Of a DNA stretch of 64,000 nt, positions 1 to 8,969 are shown piece by piece. The DNA is from Pyrodictium sp. (GTDB lineage: Archaea > Thermoproteota > Thermoprotei_A > Sulfolobales > Pyrodictiaceae), in contig JABXKE010000002.1 in NCBI GenBank assembly GCA_013540595.1, positions 868,050 through 932,049 on the forward strand, read 5' to 3'. The position numbers and the translations under genes were made by a program. The notes under the pieces were generated by a model. The model did no database searches, was not told the origin of the DNA, and was given only the letters and a program-made list of their open reading frames with translations. Within the stretch, counting starts at the first letter, position 1, and each line of letters begins with the position of its first letter.

Positions 1-592
1 TTCTCCGTCTTAGTGTTGTTAAGAGTCTTTGATTCCTATTCTTTGCTTGGCTAAGTATCTGGTTAGCAATGTCTACTACCCGTTTTAGCTGTTCGCCCTC
101 TAGTATTGGGCCATGTTCATCTGCTAGAAGTATATCACCTCTAACACCAGTCCGTAACTCAACAAGTAAGGGCCACTCAGTTCTCATTATCCCACTATGC
201 TTAAAGCCTGCTTCACGCGCTATCCGCAGTACTTCCTCTGCCTCATTGAGATCATATACGTAGACGTGGTATATTGGGCCTTGGATACTCAGCCATAACC
301 TGTAGGCATACGGTCTAGTCAGTACGTCACGTATCTCGCTATGTGACACTGGGGTATGCTTCTTGAATATAGTCATCGTGTCGTCTTTGACCCATGGATA
401 CTCTGCGTCTATGACTGTTATACGGCCGGAGCAGCTGCTCTTTGTGAAGCTTTTGGGCCGCATGAAGAATTCTAGTAGGATGTCTAGTATGTCTTCATCT
501 AGGTAGCCTATGTGGAGGTCTTCGAGTAGCCTACTCCAGGCACTGCTCTTCAGTTTGTCCCATTCCTTCCAGTTCTTGCTAGTAGAGTTCAT
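1..592 (-). CDS. taw3: tRNA wybutosine-synthesizing protein Taw3 (TYW3 family), 3' end cut by window edge
   Basis: I read this leftward frame by hand; it begins at ATG 592-590 and is still open at base 1, so about 197 residues are visible. It shows the TYW3 signature: the SCSGRI segment after a Phe-Thr-Lys-Ser stretch, a conserved Lys-Lys-His-Thr-Pro-Val, the strand LWLSIQGPIYHV, and AREAGFKHSGI. TYW3/Taw3 proteins are SAM-dependent methyltransferases that methylate the tricyclic 4-demethylwyosine intermediate at G37 of tRNA-Phe. The gene is divergent from the PhoH-KH gene, with a shared intergenic region of about 165 bases. The C-terminus lies outside the window. Identification is firm on motifs; full length cannot be judged. 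Confidence 0.85.
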   Translation of the reverse strand, partial: MNSTSKNWKEWDKLKSSAWSRLLEDLHIGYLDEDILDILLEFFMRPKSFTKSSCSGRITVIDAEYPWVKDDTMTIFKKHTPVSHSEIRDVLTRPYAYRLWLSIQGPIYHVYVYDLNEAEEVLRIAREAGFKHSGIMRTEWPLLVELRTGVRGDILLADEHGPILEGEQLKRVVDIANQILSQAKNRNQRLLTTLRRR

Positions 593-767
593 CGCTAACA
601 CTCTCACACGACGTTGCGCCGCCTAGCCTTGTAGCTCTATTCTTGGCTGAATACCAGTAGCATTCATAAACCTCTCAACCATTTAAGCTTCTATGGATAC
701 TACGGGTGCATGAGCCCGTCAAGCCTATTGGCGCGTAAACGAAGACTGTATAGGGGAGGTGAAAGCG

Positions 768-1925
768 TTGGACAGCATACTCGAAAAGCTCAAGCCCATG
801 AGTCCTGGTCAAGAGGAGATGCTTGAAGCACTTACGAGTGATGAGTACGAAATAGTCGGCTTGTTCGGGCCTACAGGAAGTGGGAAGAGTTTATTCAGTG
901 TACTCTACGGGATCGACTCTGTGCTTAAGGGTAAGTATGAGCGCTTCATATTGTCTAGGCCTGTAGTAGACATTGTTACTGGTAGAGAGCTAACAGCCCA
1001 GGAGCTTGGAGAGCAGTACTACGAGATAGCTATCTCGTACTTGCGTGACATACTAGCAGACTTTCTTGAGTGGAGCAAGGTTGAGGAGTTGATTAAGAGT
1101 GGTAAGCTACTGTTTGCTGACACGCACTACCTCCGCGGCAGAACCTTCGATAACGCTGTAATATTCCTCGATGACGCCCAGAATATCCCGCCAGAGAGTA
1201 GTATAGAGATCTTGATGAGGATAGGTAGGAATAGTAAGTTCATCATAGCTGGCGACCCTGTGTTCCAGAAGCCCCACGGCATGGAGAGAGATGGAGCCAC
1301 AGTTATGAGGGAGGTGCTACTAGGCGAGGAGAAAGCTAAGGTTGTAGACTTGGGTCTCAAGGACATTGTTAGGCCTGGCGCGAGGAGAGGAATAAGGCTG
1401 CTCATAGAGTTAAGGATGAGGAATAGGCCTCTTAACGAGAGCGAGAAGAGGGTTATCGAAGCTGCAAGAATCTATGCCCCAGATGCTGACGTGATAACAG
1501 TTGTAGAGTTCATAGATGCTAAGAAGCAGTTCGAGATAACAGCTGAGCATGTCCCTGACGCACTAATAATAGTCAAAGAGGGGTACCTTGGCAGACTTGT
1601 TGGGCGTGGCGGTGAGAGAATACAGAAGATTGAAGAGGACACAGAGCTAAGGCTTAGAGCTGTAGAACTCACACTGGACTTCACTAATATTGTACGAGCA
1701 GTACACCCAGTAAGTTGGATATACAAGCACATAGTAGACGTTGACTTTGAGGGGCCCTACCTTGCAGTTAGAGTGAAGAGCGATGAGTTCGGCGCATTCG
1801 TTGGACAGCGTGGCTTCCACGTAAAGTTCCTTGACGCAGTATTTAAGAAGCTCATGGGCGTTGGTGTTAAAGCATACGAAGTGGCTGAAGAAGAGGCTAC
1901 CAGGAGGAGGCGGAGGAGGCGCTAA
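768..1925 (+). CDS. PhoH-like ATPase with two C-terminal KH RNA-binding domains
   Basis: The N-terminal two thirds is a PhoH-type P-loop ATPase: Walker A GPTGSGKS near residue 37, Walker B VIFLDDAQN near 134, and the GDPVFQ sensor strand near 165 (numbered from a GTG at 759). The C-terminus carries two KH-like modules with GRGG near 282 and GQRG near 349, and ends in a tail of seven or more arginines, so RNA binding is expected. PhoH proteins are related to helicase superfamily 1; the substrate of the archaeal PhoH-KH fusion is unknown. The strong Shine-Dalgarno GGGGAGGTGA (753-762) lies ideally before TTG 768, so I prefer 768 over GTG 759, which overlaps that site. First gene of a rightward run with the metallopeptidase gene 12 bases downstream. 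Confidence 0.8.
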   Translation: MDSILEKLKPMSPGQEEMLEALTSDEYEIVGLFGPTGSGKSLFSVLYGIDSVLKGKYERFILSRPVVDIVTGRELTAQELGEQYYEIAISYLRDILADFLEWSKVEELIKSGKLLFADTHYLRGRTFDNAVIFLDDAQNIPPESSIEILMRIGRNSKFIIAGDPVFQKPHGMERDGATVMREVLLGEEKAKVVDLGLKDIVRPGARRGIRLLIELRMRNRPLNESEKRVIEAARIYAPDADVITVVEFIDAKKQFEITAEHVPDALIIVKEGYLGRLVGRGGERIQKIEEDTELRLRAVELTLDFTNIVRAVHPVSWIYKHIVDVDFEGPYLAVRVKSDEFGAFVGQRGFHVKFLDAVFKKLMGVGVKAYEVAEEEATRRRRRRR

Positions 1926-1937
1926 GGCGTAGCGGCC

Positions 1938-2360
1938 ATGCCACGCATCAATTTTTCACGGAGCCAAGACCTCGAAGTTGTTGTGAGGAGGCTTATAGAG
2001 CTGCTCGGACTAGACTATATTGATCCAGATCGTGTTTTTGTGGCTGTGAGCAAGGGCTCAAAAAGCCGTGCATATGCTAGGATATGGGGTATCCCTTCTC
2101 CTTTCGCGCGCCTGGGTATTTGTGAGCCTGCATACGTTATAGAGGTTGTGAGTGAGAATGCCAGAGAACTTGACTGCATAGGACTACTCAAGATCTTAGT
2201 CCACGAGCTGCTACATATACCGAAGAGTTTCAGTGGTGGACTACGCGGCCATGGCCACTGGAATAGCAGCAAGAATGTACGCGCTCTTCTATCACGTCTG
2301 CCGCGACATGAAGTTGAGGACTTGTGTACCGTGGCTCGTAGAGCCCTGGAGGAGTATTAA
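1938..2360 (+). CDS. Small putative metallopeptidase (HELLH zinc motif)
   Basis: A 140-residue protein with a clear zinc-protease-like motif, HELLHIPKSFSGGLRGHGHW, in the second half. Two histidines flank the catalytic Glu, and the downstream Gly-His-Gly-His could give the third ligand. This layout resembles the putative phage/archaeal metallopeptidase family (PF18894-like) rather than true SprT, because no C-terminal zinc ribbon follows. No signal peptide or membrane segment is visible, so it should be cytoplasmic. It starts 12 bases after the PhoH-KH stop and is probably cotranscribed. The substrate is unknown; peptidase activity is inferred from the motif alone. Confidence 0.6.
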   Translation: MPRINFSRSQDLEVVVRRLIELLGLDYIDPDRVFVAVSKGSKSRAYARIWGIPSPFARLGICEPAYVIEVVSENARELDCIGLLKILVHELLHIPKSFSGGLRGHGHWNSSKNVRALLSRLPRHEVEDLCTVARRALEEY

Positions 2361-2440
2361 TTAGGGTCTTCTAGCTGGAGGACGTTATGCTGATAAGGAG
2401 TAGGCCAGCGTATTAGCAGGATTGTGGGGCATGAAGTGCT

Positions 2441-3136
2441 ATGGGTAAAGTTTTCGTCCTCCGTGAACCCAGGAAGAGGGACCGTGAGTGGAACATCTAT
2501 GCGTTACGTGAGGCTGCTAGGCTTAAGCGCTGGCTTGATGGCGTCTATTATAGCCCTAGGCTGCAACGCTTACTTGCAGTATTTAGGCCGACGCCAGGCA
2601 CGCATGTTAACATGTTAGTGTTCGAGGAAATGGGTGAATCTGTTCTAGCTGACGCGTATAGGATGGAGTGTCCAAGAGGCTGTAACCGGTGTTGTGTCAT
2701 ACACTCTGGCGCGTTCATACTCGATGTTGAGGTGCGCATGCTCCCAGACGAGGCTAGGTCTATTGTGTTGCGACAGCCAAGAGAGACCGTTGTAACGCCT
2801 GGCGGTAAAGTGCGTGTGTACAAGCTTGATACTGAGGCTATGGGCCGCTGTATATTCTTTGACGTTGAGTCTGGTGGGTGCAAGCTGGAAGCTTATGGCA
2901 AGTATTTGAAGCCCATAGTTTGCCTCTTAACCTACTGTACAGTATTTGCGTCACGGAATAACAAGTTGTTCCTTAAGTCTGGCTATAAGGAGCTACGTGA
3001 TGGCAGTGTATTGATTAATTACCGTGAAGTAGACGAGAAACAGTGGAAGAGGATGGTTGATAGGATGGGCTCAGTTTGGAGGAGGTATAGGAAGGTTCTT
3101 AGAAGCCAAAGAGTTGGGGCAGAAGTAACGAGGTAG
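2441..3136 (+). CDS. YkgJ-family cysteine cluster protein
   Basis: A 231-residue protein with the YkgJ (CxxCxxCC) arrangement: CPRGCNRCC near residue 81, then a Cys in a Gly-Arg-Cys-Ile-Phe-Phe context, then CKLEAYGKYLKPIVCLL with a further Cys in TYCTVF. The family is predicted to bind zinc or an iron-sulfur cluster; its biochemical role is not settled. The N-terminal 60 residues are rich in Arg/Lys. The ATG at 2441 follows a short G-rich stretch; a different frame opens at 2424 but does not give the family sequence. It is the last gene of the rightward run and converges on the PAN gene with only 13 bases between stops. Confidence 0.7.
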   Translation: MGKVFVLREPRKRDREWNIYALREAARLKRWLDGVYYSPRLQRLLAVFRPTPGTHVNMLVFEEMGESVLADAYRMECPRGCNRCCVIHSGAFILDVEVRMLPDEARSIVLRQPRETVVTPGGKVRVYKLDTEAMGRCIFFDVESGGCKLEAYGKYLKPIVCLLTYCTVFASRNNKLFLKSGYKELRDGSVLINYREVDEKQWKRMVDRMGSVWRRYRKVLRSQRVGAEVTR

Positions 3137-3149
3137 CCTTTGTGCTGTG

Positions 3150-4352
3150 TCAGATGTGCATTACTCCAGACTCGCTCGCGACCTGCTGTGCTACACTGTA
3201 CTCTGTCTGCTCCATGTAAGGCCTATGCCTCTTCTTTAACACTTTCTCTATAGCGTTCAAGAAGTCCTTCATAGAGACTGCTTTTGCAGCACGCCTTAAG
3301 GCGTTATAGCCTGCCTCCATAACTATGGCCCTAATATCAGCTCCCGTAGCACCCTCTGTTATCTTCGCTAAGTATGCTAGGTCCACATCGGATTCTAGCT
3401 TCATGCGCCGTGTGTGTATGAGGAATATCTCATACCTCGCCTTCTCGTTTGGTGGAGGCACATAGATGAGTCTGTCAAACCTGCCTGGCCTTAGTAGCGC
3501 AGGGTCAAGGATGTCTATCCTGTTTGTCGCCGCGATAATCTTGACGTTATCTAGAGGGTCAAAGCCATCCATCTCTGCTAAAAGTTGCATGAGTGTTCTC
3601 TGTACCTCCCTCTCACCACTCGTCCCAAGATCTATCCTCTTGGCTGCAACAGCATCTATCTCATCTATGAAGACTATTGCTGGTGCTTTTCTACGAGCCA
3701 TCTTGAATACTTCTCTAACAATCCTCGCTCCTTCACCGACGTACTTGTGGACAAACTCTGAGCCAACAACACGGATGAATGTCGCGTCACTCATTGCTGC
3801 AACAGCCTTAGCCAGCATAGTCTTACCACAGCCTGGAGGGCCGTAGAGGAGGACTCCCTTCGGCGGCTCTATCCCGAGCTCACGGAAAACTTCTAGCTGT
3901 TTAAGCGGCAGTATCACAGCTTCGTAAAGCTCTCTCTTCTGCTCCTCGAGGCCGCCAATATCATCGAATGTTATTTTTGGCCGTTCAATTACCTCCATAG
4001 ACTTGACGAAGGGGTCTTCGCGTTGTGGGAGAACCTCTACAATAGCGCTACCACGCTGATTTAATGCTACGTGCGCGCCTGGCACGAGTTTCCGTGGATC
4101 AATGGAGCTTGATATGGTTACTACGAGGTTTGGTCCTGTAGTGCTTTTCACTACTGCGCGCCCGTCAGGCAAGACCTCTAACAGTATGGCCTCGATTAGT
4201 GGTGGGCTCAGAAGCTTGTCTATCTCCATGCGATAGCGGCGCAGCTCTCTCCGCAGCTCGGCACGCTCAGCTTCAAGTTCTCTTATACGCCGCTCAAGAT
4301 GGTATATGTACTCTTTGAGGGCGTCAGTAGCGCTGTCACGTTCTCTATCCAT
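3150..4352 (-). CDS. pan: Proteasome-activating nucleotidase (PAN), C-terminus lacks a normal HbYX motif
   Basis: About 400 residues with the PAN layout: N-terminal coiled coil (residues ~10-50), an OB fold (~55-112), then one AAA+ domain with Walker A GPPGCGKT near 174, Walker B IVFIDE near 229, sensor Asn near 280 and paired arginine fingers near 291/294 (numbered from an upstream GTG at 4361). PAN forms a hexameric ring that unfolds substrates and feeds them to the 20S proteasome. ATG 4352 is preferred because a GGTGAG ribosome site (4361-4366) sits 8 bases ahead. The protein ends Gly-Val-Met-His-Ile, whereas PANs usually end hydrophobic-Tyr-X. A TATA-like box lies around 4392-4404. Confidence 0.92.
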   Translation of the reverse strand: MDRERDSATDALKEYIYHLERRIRELEAERAELRRELRRYRMEIDKLLSPPLIEAILLEVLPDGRAVVKSTTGPNLVVTISSSIDPRKLVPGAHVALNQRGSAIVEVLPQREDPFVKSMEVIERPKITFDDIGGLEEQKRELYEAVILPLKQLEVFRELGIEPPKGVLLYGPPGCGKTMLAKAVAAMSDATFIRVVGSEFVHKYVGEGARIVREVFKMARRKAPAIVFIDEIDAVAAKRIDLGTSGEREVQRTLMQLLAEMDGFDPLDNVKIIAATNRIDILDPALLRPGRFDRLIYVPPPNEKARYEIFLIHTRRMKLESDVDLAYLAKITEGATGADIRAIVMEAGYNALRRAAKAVSMKDFLNAIEKVLKKRHRPYMEQTEYSVAQQVASESGVMHI

Positions 4353-4449
4353 ACTACCCACTCACCACTCATATTGATAAGAGTGCATAGGAAGCCTAAA
4401 TAATGGTTTGTGGCTCATAACTACCCTATGCTGGGGGTGCTAGCACAGC

Positions 4450-5043
4450 TTGAGCTTCCGGCGCAGAGAGACACTGTTCTGTGAGATGTGTGGTGCACCA
4501 ATAACAGTTGGAGGCCATACAATAGTGATAGAGGGTACTGAAGTCGTCGTCTGCGATAGGTGTTACCGCAGATACATGGAGAGAGCCCAGAGAACACGTG
4601 TGGATGAGCCAGTGAGGCTCCGTGTCTCTCCTGCACGGCGCGAACCAGCACGAACAGTGACACATGCTACGGCGAGGGAGGAGCCTAGGAGGCTAAGCCC
4701 TAGTACCACACGGCGCCCAATTGCACGTAGGAGACAGCCTGGACTAGGGCTGGTCGAACGGTATGAGGTTGTTGAGGACTATGCTCAAAGGGTTAGGAGG
4801 GCGCGCGAGAAGCTCGGTTTGACTCAGAAGGATCTTGCTGTCAAGGTTAAGGTTGGAGAGAATGTCATTAGGAGAATTGAGGCTGGAACACTGACGCCAT
4901 CAATAGATCTAGCACGTCGATTAGAGAGAGTATTGGGTGTAAAGCTTCTCGAACCTGTCGCCGAGGAGTATGAGGAGGAGACAGGTAAGAGCGACAAATT
5001 CTATTTGACACTTGGCGATATAGCTGAGCTACGCGAAGACTGA
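4450..5043 (+). CDS. mbf1: Archaeal multiprotein bridging factor 1 homologue (aMBF1)
   Basis: 197 residues. An N-terminal zinc ribbon (CEMCG near residue 12 and CDRC near 35) is joined by a basic, disordered-looking linker (~50-100) to a Cro/cI-type helix-turn-helix with the typical sequence REKLGLTQKDLAVKV near residue 120. This two-domain layout is that of archaeal MBF1, a ribosome-associated factor related to the eukaryotic TBP-bridging coactivator. The start is TTG 4450, nine bases after a GGGGGTG site at 4434-4440. It is divergent from PAN and heads a rightward run with HflX 48 bases downstream. Confidence 0.85.
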   Translation: MSFRRRETLFCEMCGAPITVGGHTIVIEGTEVVVCDRCYRRYMERAQRTRVDEPVRLRVSPARREPARTVTHATAREEPRRLSPSTTRRPIARRRQPGLGLVERYEVVEDYAQRVRRAREKLGLTQKDLAVKVKVGENVIRRIEAGTLTPSIDLARRLERVLGVKLLEPVAEEYEEETGKSDKFYLTLGDIAELRED

Positions 5044-5091
5044 GGGGCTGGGGCTGACTAAATTAACTGGCAGATCCTAGACTTCACACAC

Positions 5092-6252
5092 GTGGCTAAG
5101 CGAGAGGGTGATCATAGTATAGCAACAAATTCATGGTACAAGCGTAAGGCTATACTATTACTCCCACGTGGCCTCATGGATTGGGAGATAAGAGAAGCAT
5201 ACGCCCTAGTTGATACTGCAGGGTATGAAGTTGTTGATGTAATGAGGTATAGGCGTATTTCCTCTTCGAAGCTACTAAGCATTGCTAAGCTTGAGGAGCT
5301 AAAGGAGAAGGCTGAACTCCTCCGTGGGGATCTCGAGTCGAAGATAATTGTTTTCGATGACCTCAAACCCCGAGAGTATTTCAGGATAGTCAAGGCAACT
5401 GGTGTTGATGCTATTGATAGGACACTACTCATACTCGAAATCTTCGCATTACATGCAGGCAGTAAGGAGGCACAATACCAGATTGAGCTGGCTAGGCTCA
5501 AGCATAGACTCCCACTCGTACGTGAAGCTATTAGGCTCGCTAAGCTCGGCGAGCTACCAGGCTTTCTTGGGCCTGGAGGCTACGCTATAGACAAGTACTA
5601 CAAGTACATGGTTTCTAGGATAGCTAGGATTAGACGCGAACTGGAAAGACTAAGTAAGAGGAGGGCTAATGAGAGGTCTAAAAGGAGAAGCCATGGCCTC
5701 CCACACATAGCCATTGTTGGTTATGCTAGTGCTGGTAAGACTAGTATATTCAACAAAATCACAGGGCTAGCTAAGCCTGTTGGACCAGAGTACTTTACTA
5801 CTATATCACCTAAGGTCCGGGCAATCAGCTTTAATGGTTTGAAGATAGCGTTTGTCGATACTGTAGGCTTCATAAGTAGGATACCGCCAGAAATCATAGA
5901 GGCTTTCCACTCAACACTAGAAGAGGCCGTACAGGCTGATGCACTACTATACGTGTTGGACGTGTCCGAGCCAGAGCATGTCATAATGGATAAACTTTCT
6001 GAGGGGCTCTCAATTCTACGTCGTATAGGAGTTTTCGATAAGCCTATGGTTATTGCTGCTAATAAAATAGATAGAGTCAGAGACCCTGAAGAGGTCAAAA
6101 GGATAGTAGAACTCGTTGATGCGGTAGCCCAGTCTTCGTATCCTGCACTATTCAAGGTCTTACCAGTCTCAGCTAAGAACGGGGTGGGGGTTAGGGATCT
6201 AGTATGGCATATACACATGTTGCTAAGGCGTATGGCAAGGTCTACGTCTTGA
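5092..6252 (+). CDS. hflX: GTPase HflX
   Basis: 386 residues with the HflX architecture: an N-terminal nucleotide-binding domain, a linking helical hairpin with the glycine-rich [15 protein letters not shown] segment (~154-168), then a TRAFAC GTPase domain with G1 GYASAGKTS near 210, the DTVGF G3 segment near 256 and NKID (G4) near 325. HflX binds ribosomes and splits or rescues stalled ones in bacteria; archaeal members bind 50S subunits. It lies between aMBF1, itself ribosome-linked, and the tRNA methylase gene trm56, whose frame overlaps its end. The start is GTG 5092. Confidence 0.9.
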   Translation: MAKREGDHSIATNSWYKRKAILLLPRGLMDWEIREAYALVDTAGYEVVDVMRYRRISSSKLLSIAKLEELKEKAELLRGDLESKIIVFDDLKPREYFRIVKATGVDAIDRTLLILEIFALHAGSKEAQYQIELARLKHRLPLVREAIRLAKLGELPGFLGPGGYAIDKYYKYMVSRIARIRRELERLSKRRANERSKRRSHGLPHIAIVGYASAGKTSIFNKITGLAKPVGPEYFTTISPKVRAISFNGLKIAFVDTVGFISRIPPEIIEAFHSTLEEAVQADALLYVLDVSEPEHVIMDKLSEGLSILRRIGVFDKPMVIAANKIDRVRDPEEVKRIVELVDAVAQSSYPALFKVLPVSAKNGVGVRDLVWHIHMLLRRMARSTS

Positions 6253-6770
6253 GGATAGGGCATAGGCCAGAAAGGGATAAGAGGATAACGACGCATGTAG
6301 GCCTCGTAGCTAGAGCGTTTGGTGCTAATGGATTCATACTAGCAGACATATGCGACGAGCACGTAATGGATTCAATTAGAGGCGTGCTTGAACGTTGGGG
6401 TGGAGAGATGTTTCTGAGCTGCGGCGAGCCAGGCAAGAGGGTGGTGAGAGAGTGGAAGAAGAGTGGTGGTGAAGTTATTCATTTAACAATGTATGGCGTA
6501 CACGTAGATGATATCATAGAGGTTATTAGGGCGAGCAAGAAGCCCAAACTAATAGTTGTTGGTGCTGAGAAGGTGCCACCATACTATTACGAAGAAGCAG
6601 ACTATAATGTTGCTATAGGCAATCAGCCTCATAGCGAAGTAGCAGCTTTAGCTGTGTTTCTTGACAGGTTATACATGGGCAAAGAGTTGAGACTCGAGTT
6701 CCCTAATGCGAAAATAAAGATCATACCCTCTCTACGCGGCAAAAAAGTAGTTAGCCTGGAAGACAACTAG
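6204..6770 (+). CDS. trm56: tRNA (cytidine-56 2'-O)-methyltransferase aTrm56
   Basis: A SPOUT-class methyltransferase of about 180 residues. Family hallmarks are [20 protein letters not shown] at the start, a Gly-Ala-Glu-Lys-Val-Pro segment after the SAM-pocket strand, and [20 protein letters not shown], which forms the knot. It methylates the ribose of C56 in the T-loop of archaeal tRNAs. The only in-frame starts are ATG 6204, inside the hflX end (49-base overlap), and TTG 6249, which overlaps the hflX stop as TTGA. The first strand (VYVLR) needs residues before 6249, so I keep ATG 6204. The overlap suggests translational coupling with hflX. Confidence 0.88.
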   Translation: MAYTHVAKAYGKVYVLRIGHRPERDKRITTHVGLVARAFGANGFILADICDEHVMDSIRGVLERWGGEMFLSCGEPGKRVVREWKKSGGEVIHLTMYGVHVDDIIEVIRASKKPKLIVVGAEKVPPYYYEEADYNVAIGNQPHSEVAALAVFLDRLYMGKELRLEFPNAKIKIIPSLRGKKVVSLEDN

Positions 6771-6782
6771 TTAAGTTATAGG

Positions 6783-7334
6783 GTGAATGTAGTGAGTAAG
6801 AGTCCAGGCGACAAGAATATAGAGAGACTATTCATCCTTGTAGAGAGGTTGATAGGTGAAGACGCCAGAAAGGTATTTGAAGTCATGTACGAGGAGGGCG
6901 ACGAGATAGCTGAACATGAGATAATAGAGCGGAGTGGGCTTAAGGGGAGTAGTGTCAGGCGAGCACTAAACATACTTGCAGAGAAGGGTTTTGTAACTTA
7001 CCGTAAAGTAAAGCATCCAGATAAGGGGCGGATAATCTTCTATTGGAGAATAAACTATGAGGGACTTCCTAGCGTTATTAGAGCTCGAAGAGTGGCTACC
7101 CTTGAGAAGCTAAAAGCACTCTTAGAGGCTGAGAGTGAGACACAATACTATATATGCCCGCTAGACGGGACTCGGTACACGTTTGATGAAGCATTAGACC
7201 ACGAGTTTAACTGTCCACGGTGTGGGTCTATGCTTGTCCCCGACGAGGATAGAGAGCTGAGACTGCAGATACTACGCCAGTACGTCAGAATGCTAGAGGC
7301 TGATACGCGTGGAAACGGGGCCAGGAGTAGTTGA
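6783..7334 (+). CDS. tfe: Transcription initiation factor E alpha (TFE), zinc ribbon with one altered ligand
   Basis: 183 residues: a winged-helix domain (~10-95, with [19 protein letters not shown]) and a C-terminal ribbon (~121-150). TFE stabilises the open promoter complex of archaeal RNA polymerase and contacts the polymerase clamp and stalk. The ribbon reads Cys125-Pro-Leu-Asp128 then Cys144-Pro-Arg-Cys147, so the second expected cysteine is Asp. The gene begins at GTG 6783 (GTG 6792 is also possible), 13 bases after trm56, and its end overlaps the DNA methyltransferase gene by 26 bases. Confidence 0.88.
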   Translation: MNVVSKSPGDKNIERLFILVERLIGEDARKVFEVMYEEGDEIAEHEIIERSGLKGSSVRRALNILAEKGFVTYRKVKHPDKGRIIFYWRINYEGLPSVIRARRVATLEKLKALLEAESETQYYICPLDGTRYTFDEALDHEFNCPRCGSMLVPDEDRELRLQILRQYVRMLEADTRGNGARSS

Positions 7335-8271
7335 CCTCTTCAGTGGCGCCGGAGGATTCGCAGAAGGTTTTCGCAGGGCTGGCTTTCGTATATTGCTCGG
7401 CGTGGATAATGACAGGGCTGCAATAAGGAGTTTTAAGGCTAACTTCCCAGAAGCCATAGCACTAGCAATGGATATCAAGGAGGTTACTGGAACACTAGTA
7501 GAGAAACTTGTAGGCAGGCCAGATGTGGTTATAGGAAGTCCTCCCTGCGAGCCCTTCACAGGGGCTAATCCTCGGAGGAGAGAGAATCCCCTAGATAGGC
7601 TTTATGAGGATCCTATGGGGCAGCTAGTCCTGCACTTTGCGCGTATTGTAAGCGAGCTTAGGCCACGCGTTTTTGTGATGGAGAATGTCCCTGCTATACT
7701 TGATGTAGCTACTGAGCTGCGCAAAGTATTCGCTCAAGCTGGCTATGAGAGAGTATACTTTAACAAACTGCTCGCAGAGGACTACGGGACACCTAGTCAT
7801 CGTCTACGTGTATTCATATCAAACATACCTATACGGCCCCCGAAGAGGAGAAGACGTGTTAGCGTTGAAGAGGCGCTCTCGGGTCTCCCTGCCCCAGGCG
7901 ACCCCTCACTACCAAATCACGAGGCACAGAGTCTGCCTGACAGAAAGCTTAAGCGTATTGCTAGGCTGAAGTGGGGACAAGCGCTAGTATACTATGAGGG
8001 AGCTAGAGGGAAGCGTCTCCCCAACCTGATAAGACTGGATCCACGGCGTCATGCACCAACGGTCTTGGGTAGTAGCAGGTTCATACACCCTTATGAGGAT
8101 AGGTTTCTTACGGTGAGAGAACAGGCACGCTTAATGGGTTTCCCTGATAACCATGTATTCCTTGGCGGCAAGGATGAACAATACAATCAAGTTGGAGAGG
8201 CTGTCCCAGTCCCGCTAGCTGAAGCCATTGCATGGGAGGTTAAGAAGTTTCTAGAACAAAACAAGCACTGA
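7309..8271 (+). CDS. DNA (cytosine-5) methyltransferase, orphan
   Basis: 320 residues with all core C5-methylase motifs: I (DLFSGAGG, ~9-16), IV with catalytic Cys in GSPPCEPF (Cys80), VI (ENV, ~125), VIII (RLRVFI), and IX-X ([26 protein letters not shown]). The target-recognition stretch (~180-260) is short. Such enzymes transfer a methyl group from SAM to C5 of cytosine in a specific site. No restriction endonuclease, DNA-mismatch nickase or other restriction gene is visible nearby, so it is orphan here. It starts at GTG 7309 within the last codons of tfe, an unusual coupling of a methylase to a general transcription factor gene. Confidence 0.9.
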   Translation: METGPGVVDLFSGAGGFAEGFRRAGFRILLGVDNDRAAIRSFKANFPEAIALAMDIKEVTGTLVEKLVGRPDVVIGSPPCEPFTGANPRRRENPLDRLYEDPMGQLVLHFARIVSELRPRVFVMENVPAILDVATELRKVFAQAGYERVYFNKLLAEDYGTPSHRLRVFISNIPIRPPKRRRRVSVEEALSGLPAPGDPSLPNHEAQSLPDRKLKRIARLKWGQALVYYEGARGKRLPNLIRLDPRRHAPTVLGSSRFIHPYEDRFLTVREQARLMGFPDNHVFLGGKDEQYNQVGEAVPVPLAEAIAWEVKKFLEQNKH

Positions 8272-8277
8272 ATACAG

Positions 8278-8751
8278 TTAGCTGTGTTGCAGGACTAAGC
8301 TGTAGAGTATTATTGCCGCCTCACCTATTGCACCTATTCTTGCGTCTGTGCCAACTATGTATACTGGCTCACCGAGCCCGACAACGTCTTTGCCTGGAGA
8401 GGACTCTGTTCCACCAAACACGAGTAAGACTTTGCCTTGGCTACTGGTTACCTTGTCAGCAATACTCTTCGGATCTACTGGTTCGCCATGCTCTCTGCTA
8501 ACTATGAACACTTTCTCTGGTTCAAGCAGGGAAATAGCCTCTTTTACATTTGGCAAGACAGCAAACTGCTTGCCAAGCTTTAGGGCCAGCCTACTAACCT
8601 CTGGTACACCGCTAGTAGCAGCGCCACCATACGCCTTGGAGACGAGGAAGACGCTAAACCCAAGTCCATAAACTAGCCGAGCCATATCTACAAGTCTTTG
8701 GGCACTAGAGACATCGTGTAGTAGCACAATAACTTTATCCTTTACACTCAT
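8278..8751 (-). CDS. SPOUT-like / DUF2122 family protein
   Basis: 157 residues of alternating strands and helices. The second half holds KVLLVFGGTESSPGKD followed by EPVYIVGTDARIGAIGEAAIILYSLVL, which looks like the knotted SAM-binding half of SPOUT methyltransferases (compare the Phe-Gly-x-Glu turn of TrmJ at 37,700 in this window). Databases often call this archaeal family 'RecB-family nuclease (DUF2122)', but I see no RecB nuclease motif. It is convergent with the DNA methylase, with 6 bases between stops. A TATA-like element (CCTTTAAGTAG on the minus strand) is near 8802-8812. An RNA methylase role is an inference. Confidence 0.5.
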   Translation of the reverse strand: MSVKDKVIVLLHDVSSAQRLVDMARLVYGLGFSVFLVSKAYGGAATSGVPEVSRLALKLGKQFAVLPNVKEAISLLEPEKVFIVSREHGEPVDPKSIADKVTSSQGKVLLVFGGTESSPGKDVVGLGEPVYIVGTDARIGAIGEAAIILYSLVLQHS

Positions 8752-8860
8752 CGGCCTTCACCCTAGTCCTTGGCTTAGTCCGATACTGGCTTCGGGGGGC
8801 TCACTACTTAAAGGTGTCTTCACTAAGTCAGCGAGTACAGCCCCGATCATTGCCCCGTTA

Positions 8861-8905
8861 TGCAGTTATCTAGTTTCTGCGAAGTAATAAGGGTTAGATA
8901 ATGCA
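8861..8905. promoter_or_regulatory. Imperfect inverted repeat, candidate operator
   Basis: TGCAGTTATCTA (8861-8872) and TAGATAATGCA (8895-8905) are reverse complements apart from one bulged base, with 22 bases between. It lies in the divergent intergenic region, about 25 bases upstream of the TATA box of the ribbon-helix-helix gene. Binding by that protein is inference. Confidence 0.4.
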
Positions 8906-8931
8906 ACAGTAAGATTAAGTTAGAGACGATG

Positions 8932-8938
8932 TTATATA
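8932..8938 (+). promoter_or_regulatory. TATA box of the ribbon-helix-helix gene
   Basis: TTATATA is the best archaeal TATA-like element before TTG 8970. It is about 35 bases upstream of the start, which would give a short leader. A GGGGGTG ribosome site lies at 8952-8958. Confidence 0.5.
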
Positions 8939-8969
8939 CTTGTAGTGGATTGGGGGTGCTCACTACTCC

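Noticed and set aside
8278-8751. RecB-family nuclease
   Set aside because: No nuclease acidic motif or QxxxY is visible; the fold pattern is closer to SPOUT.
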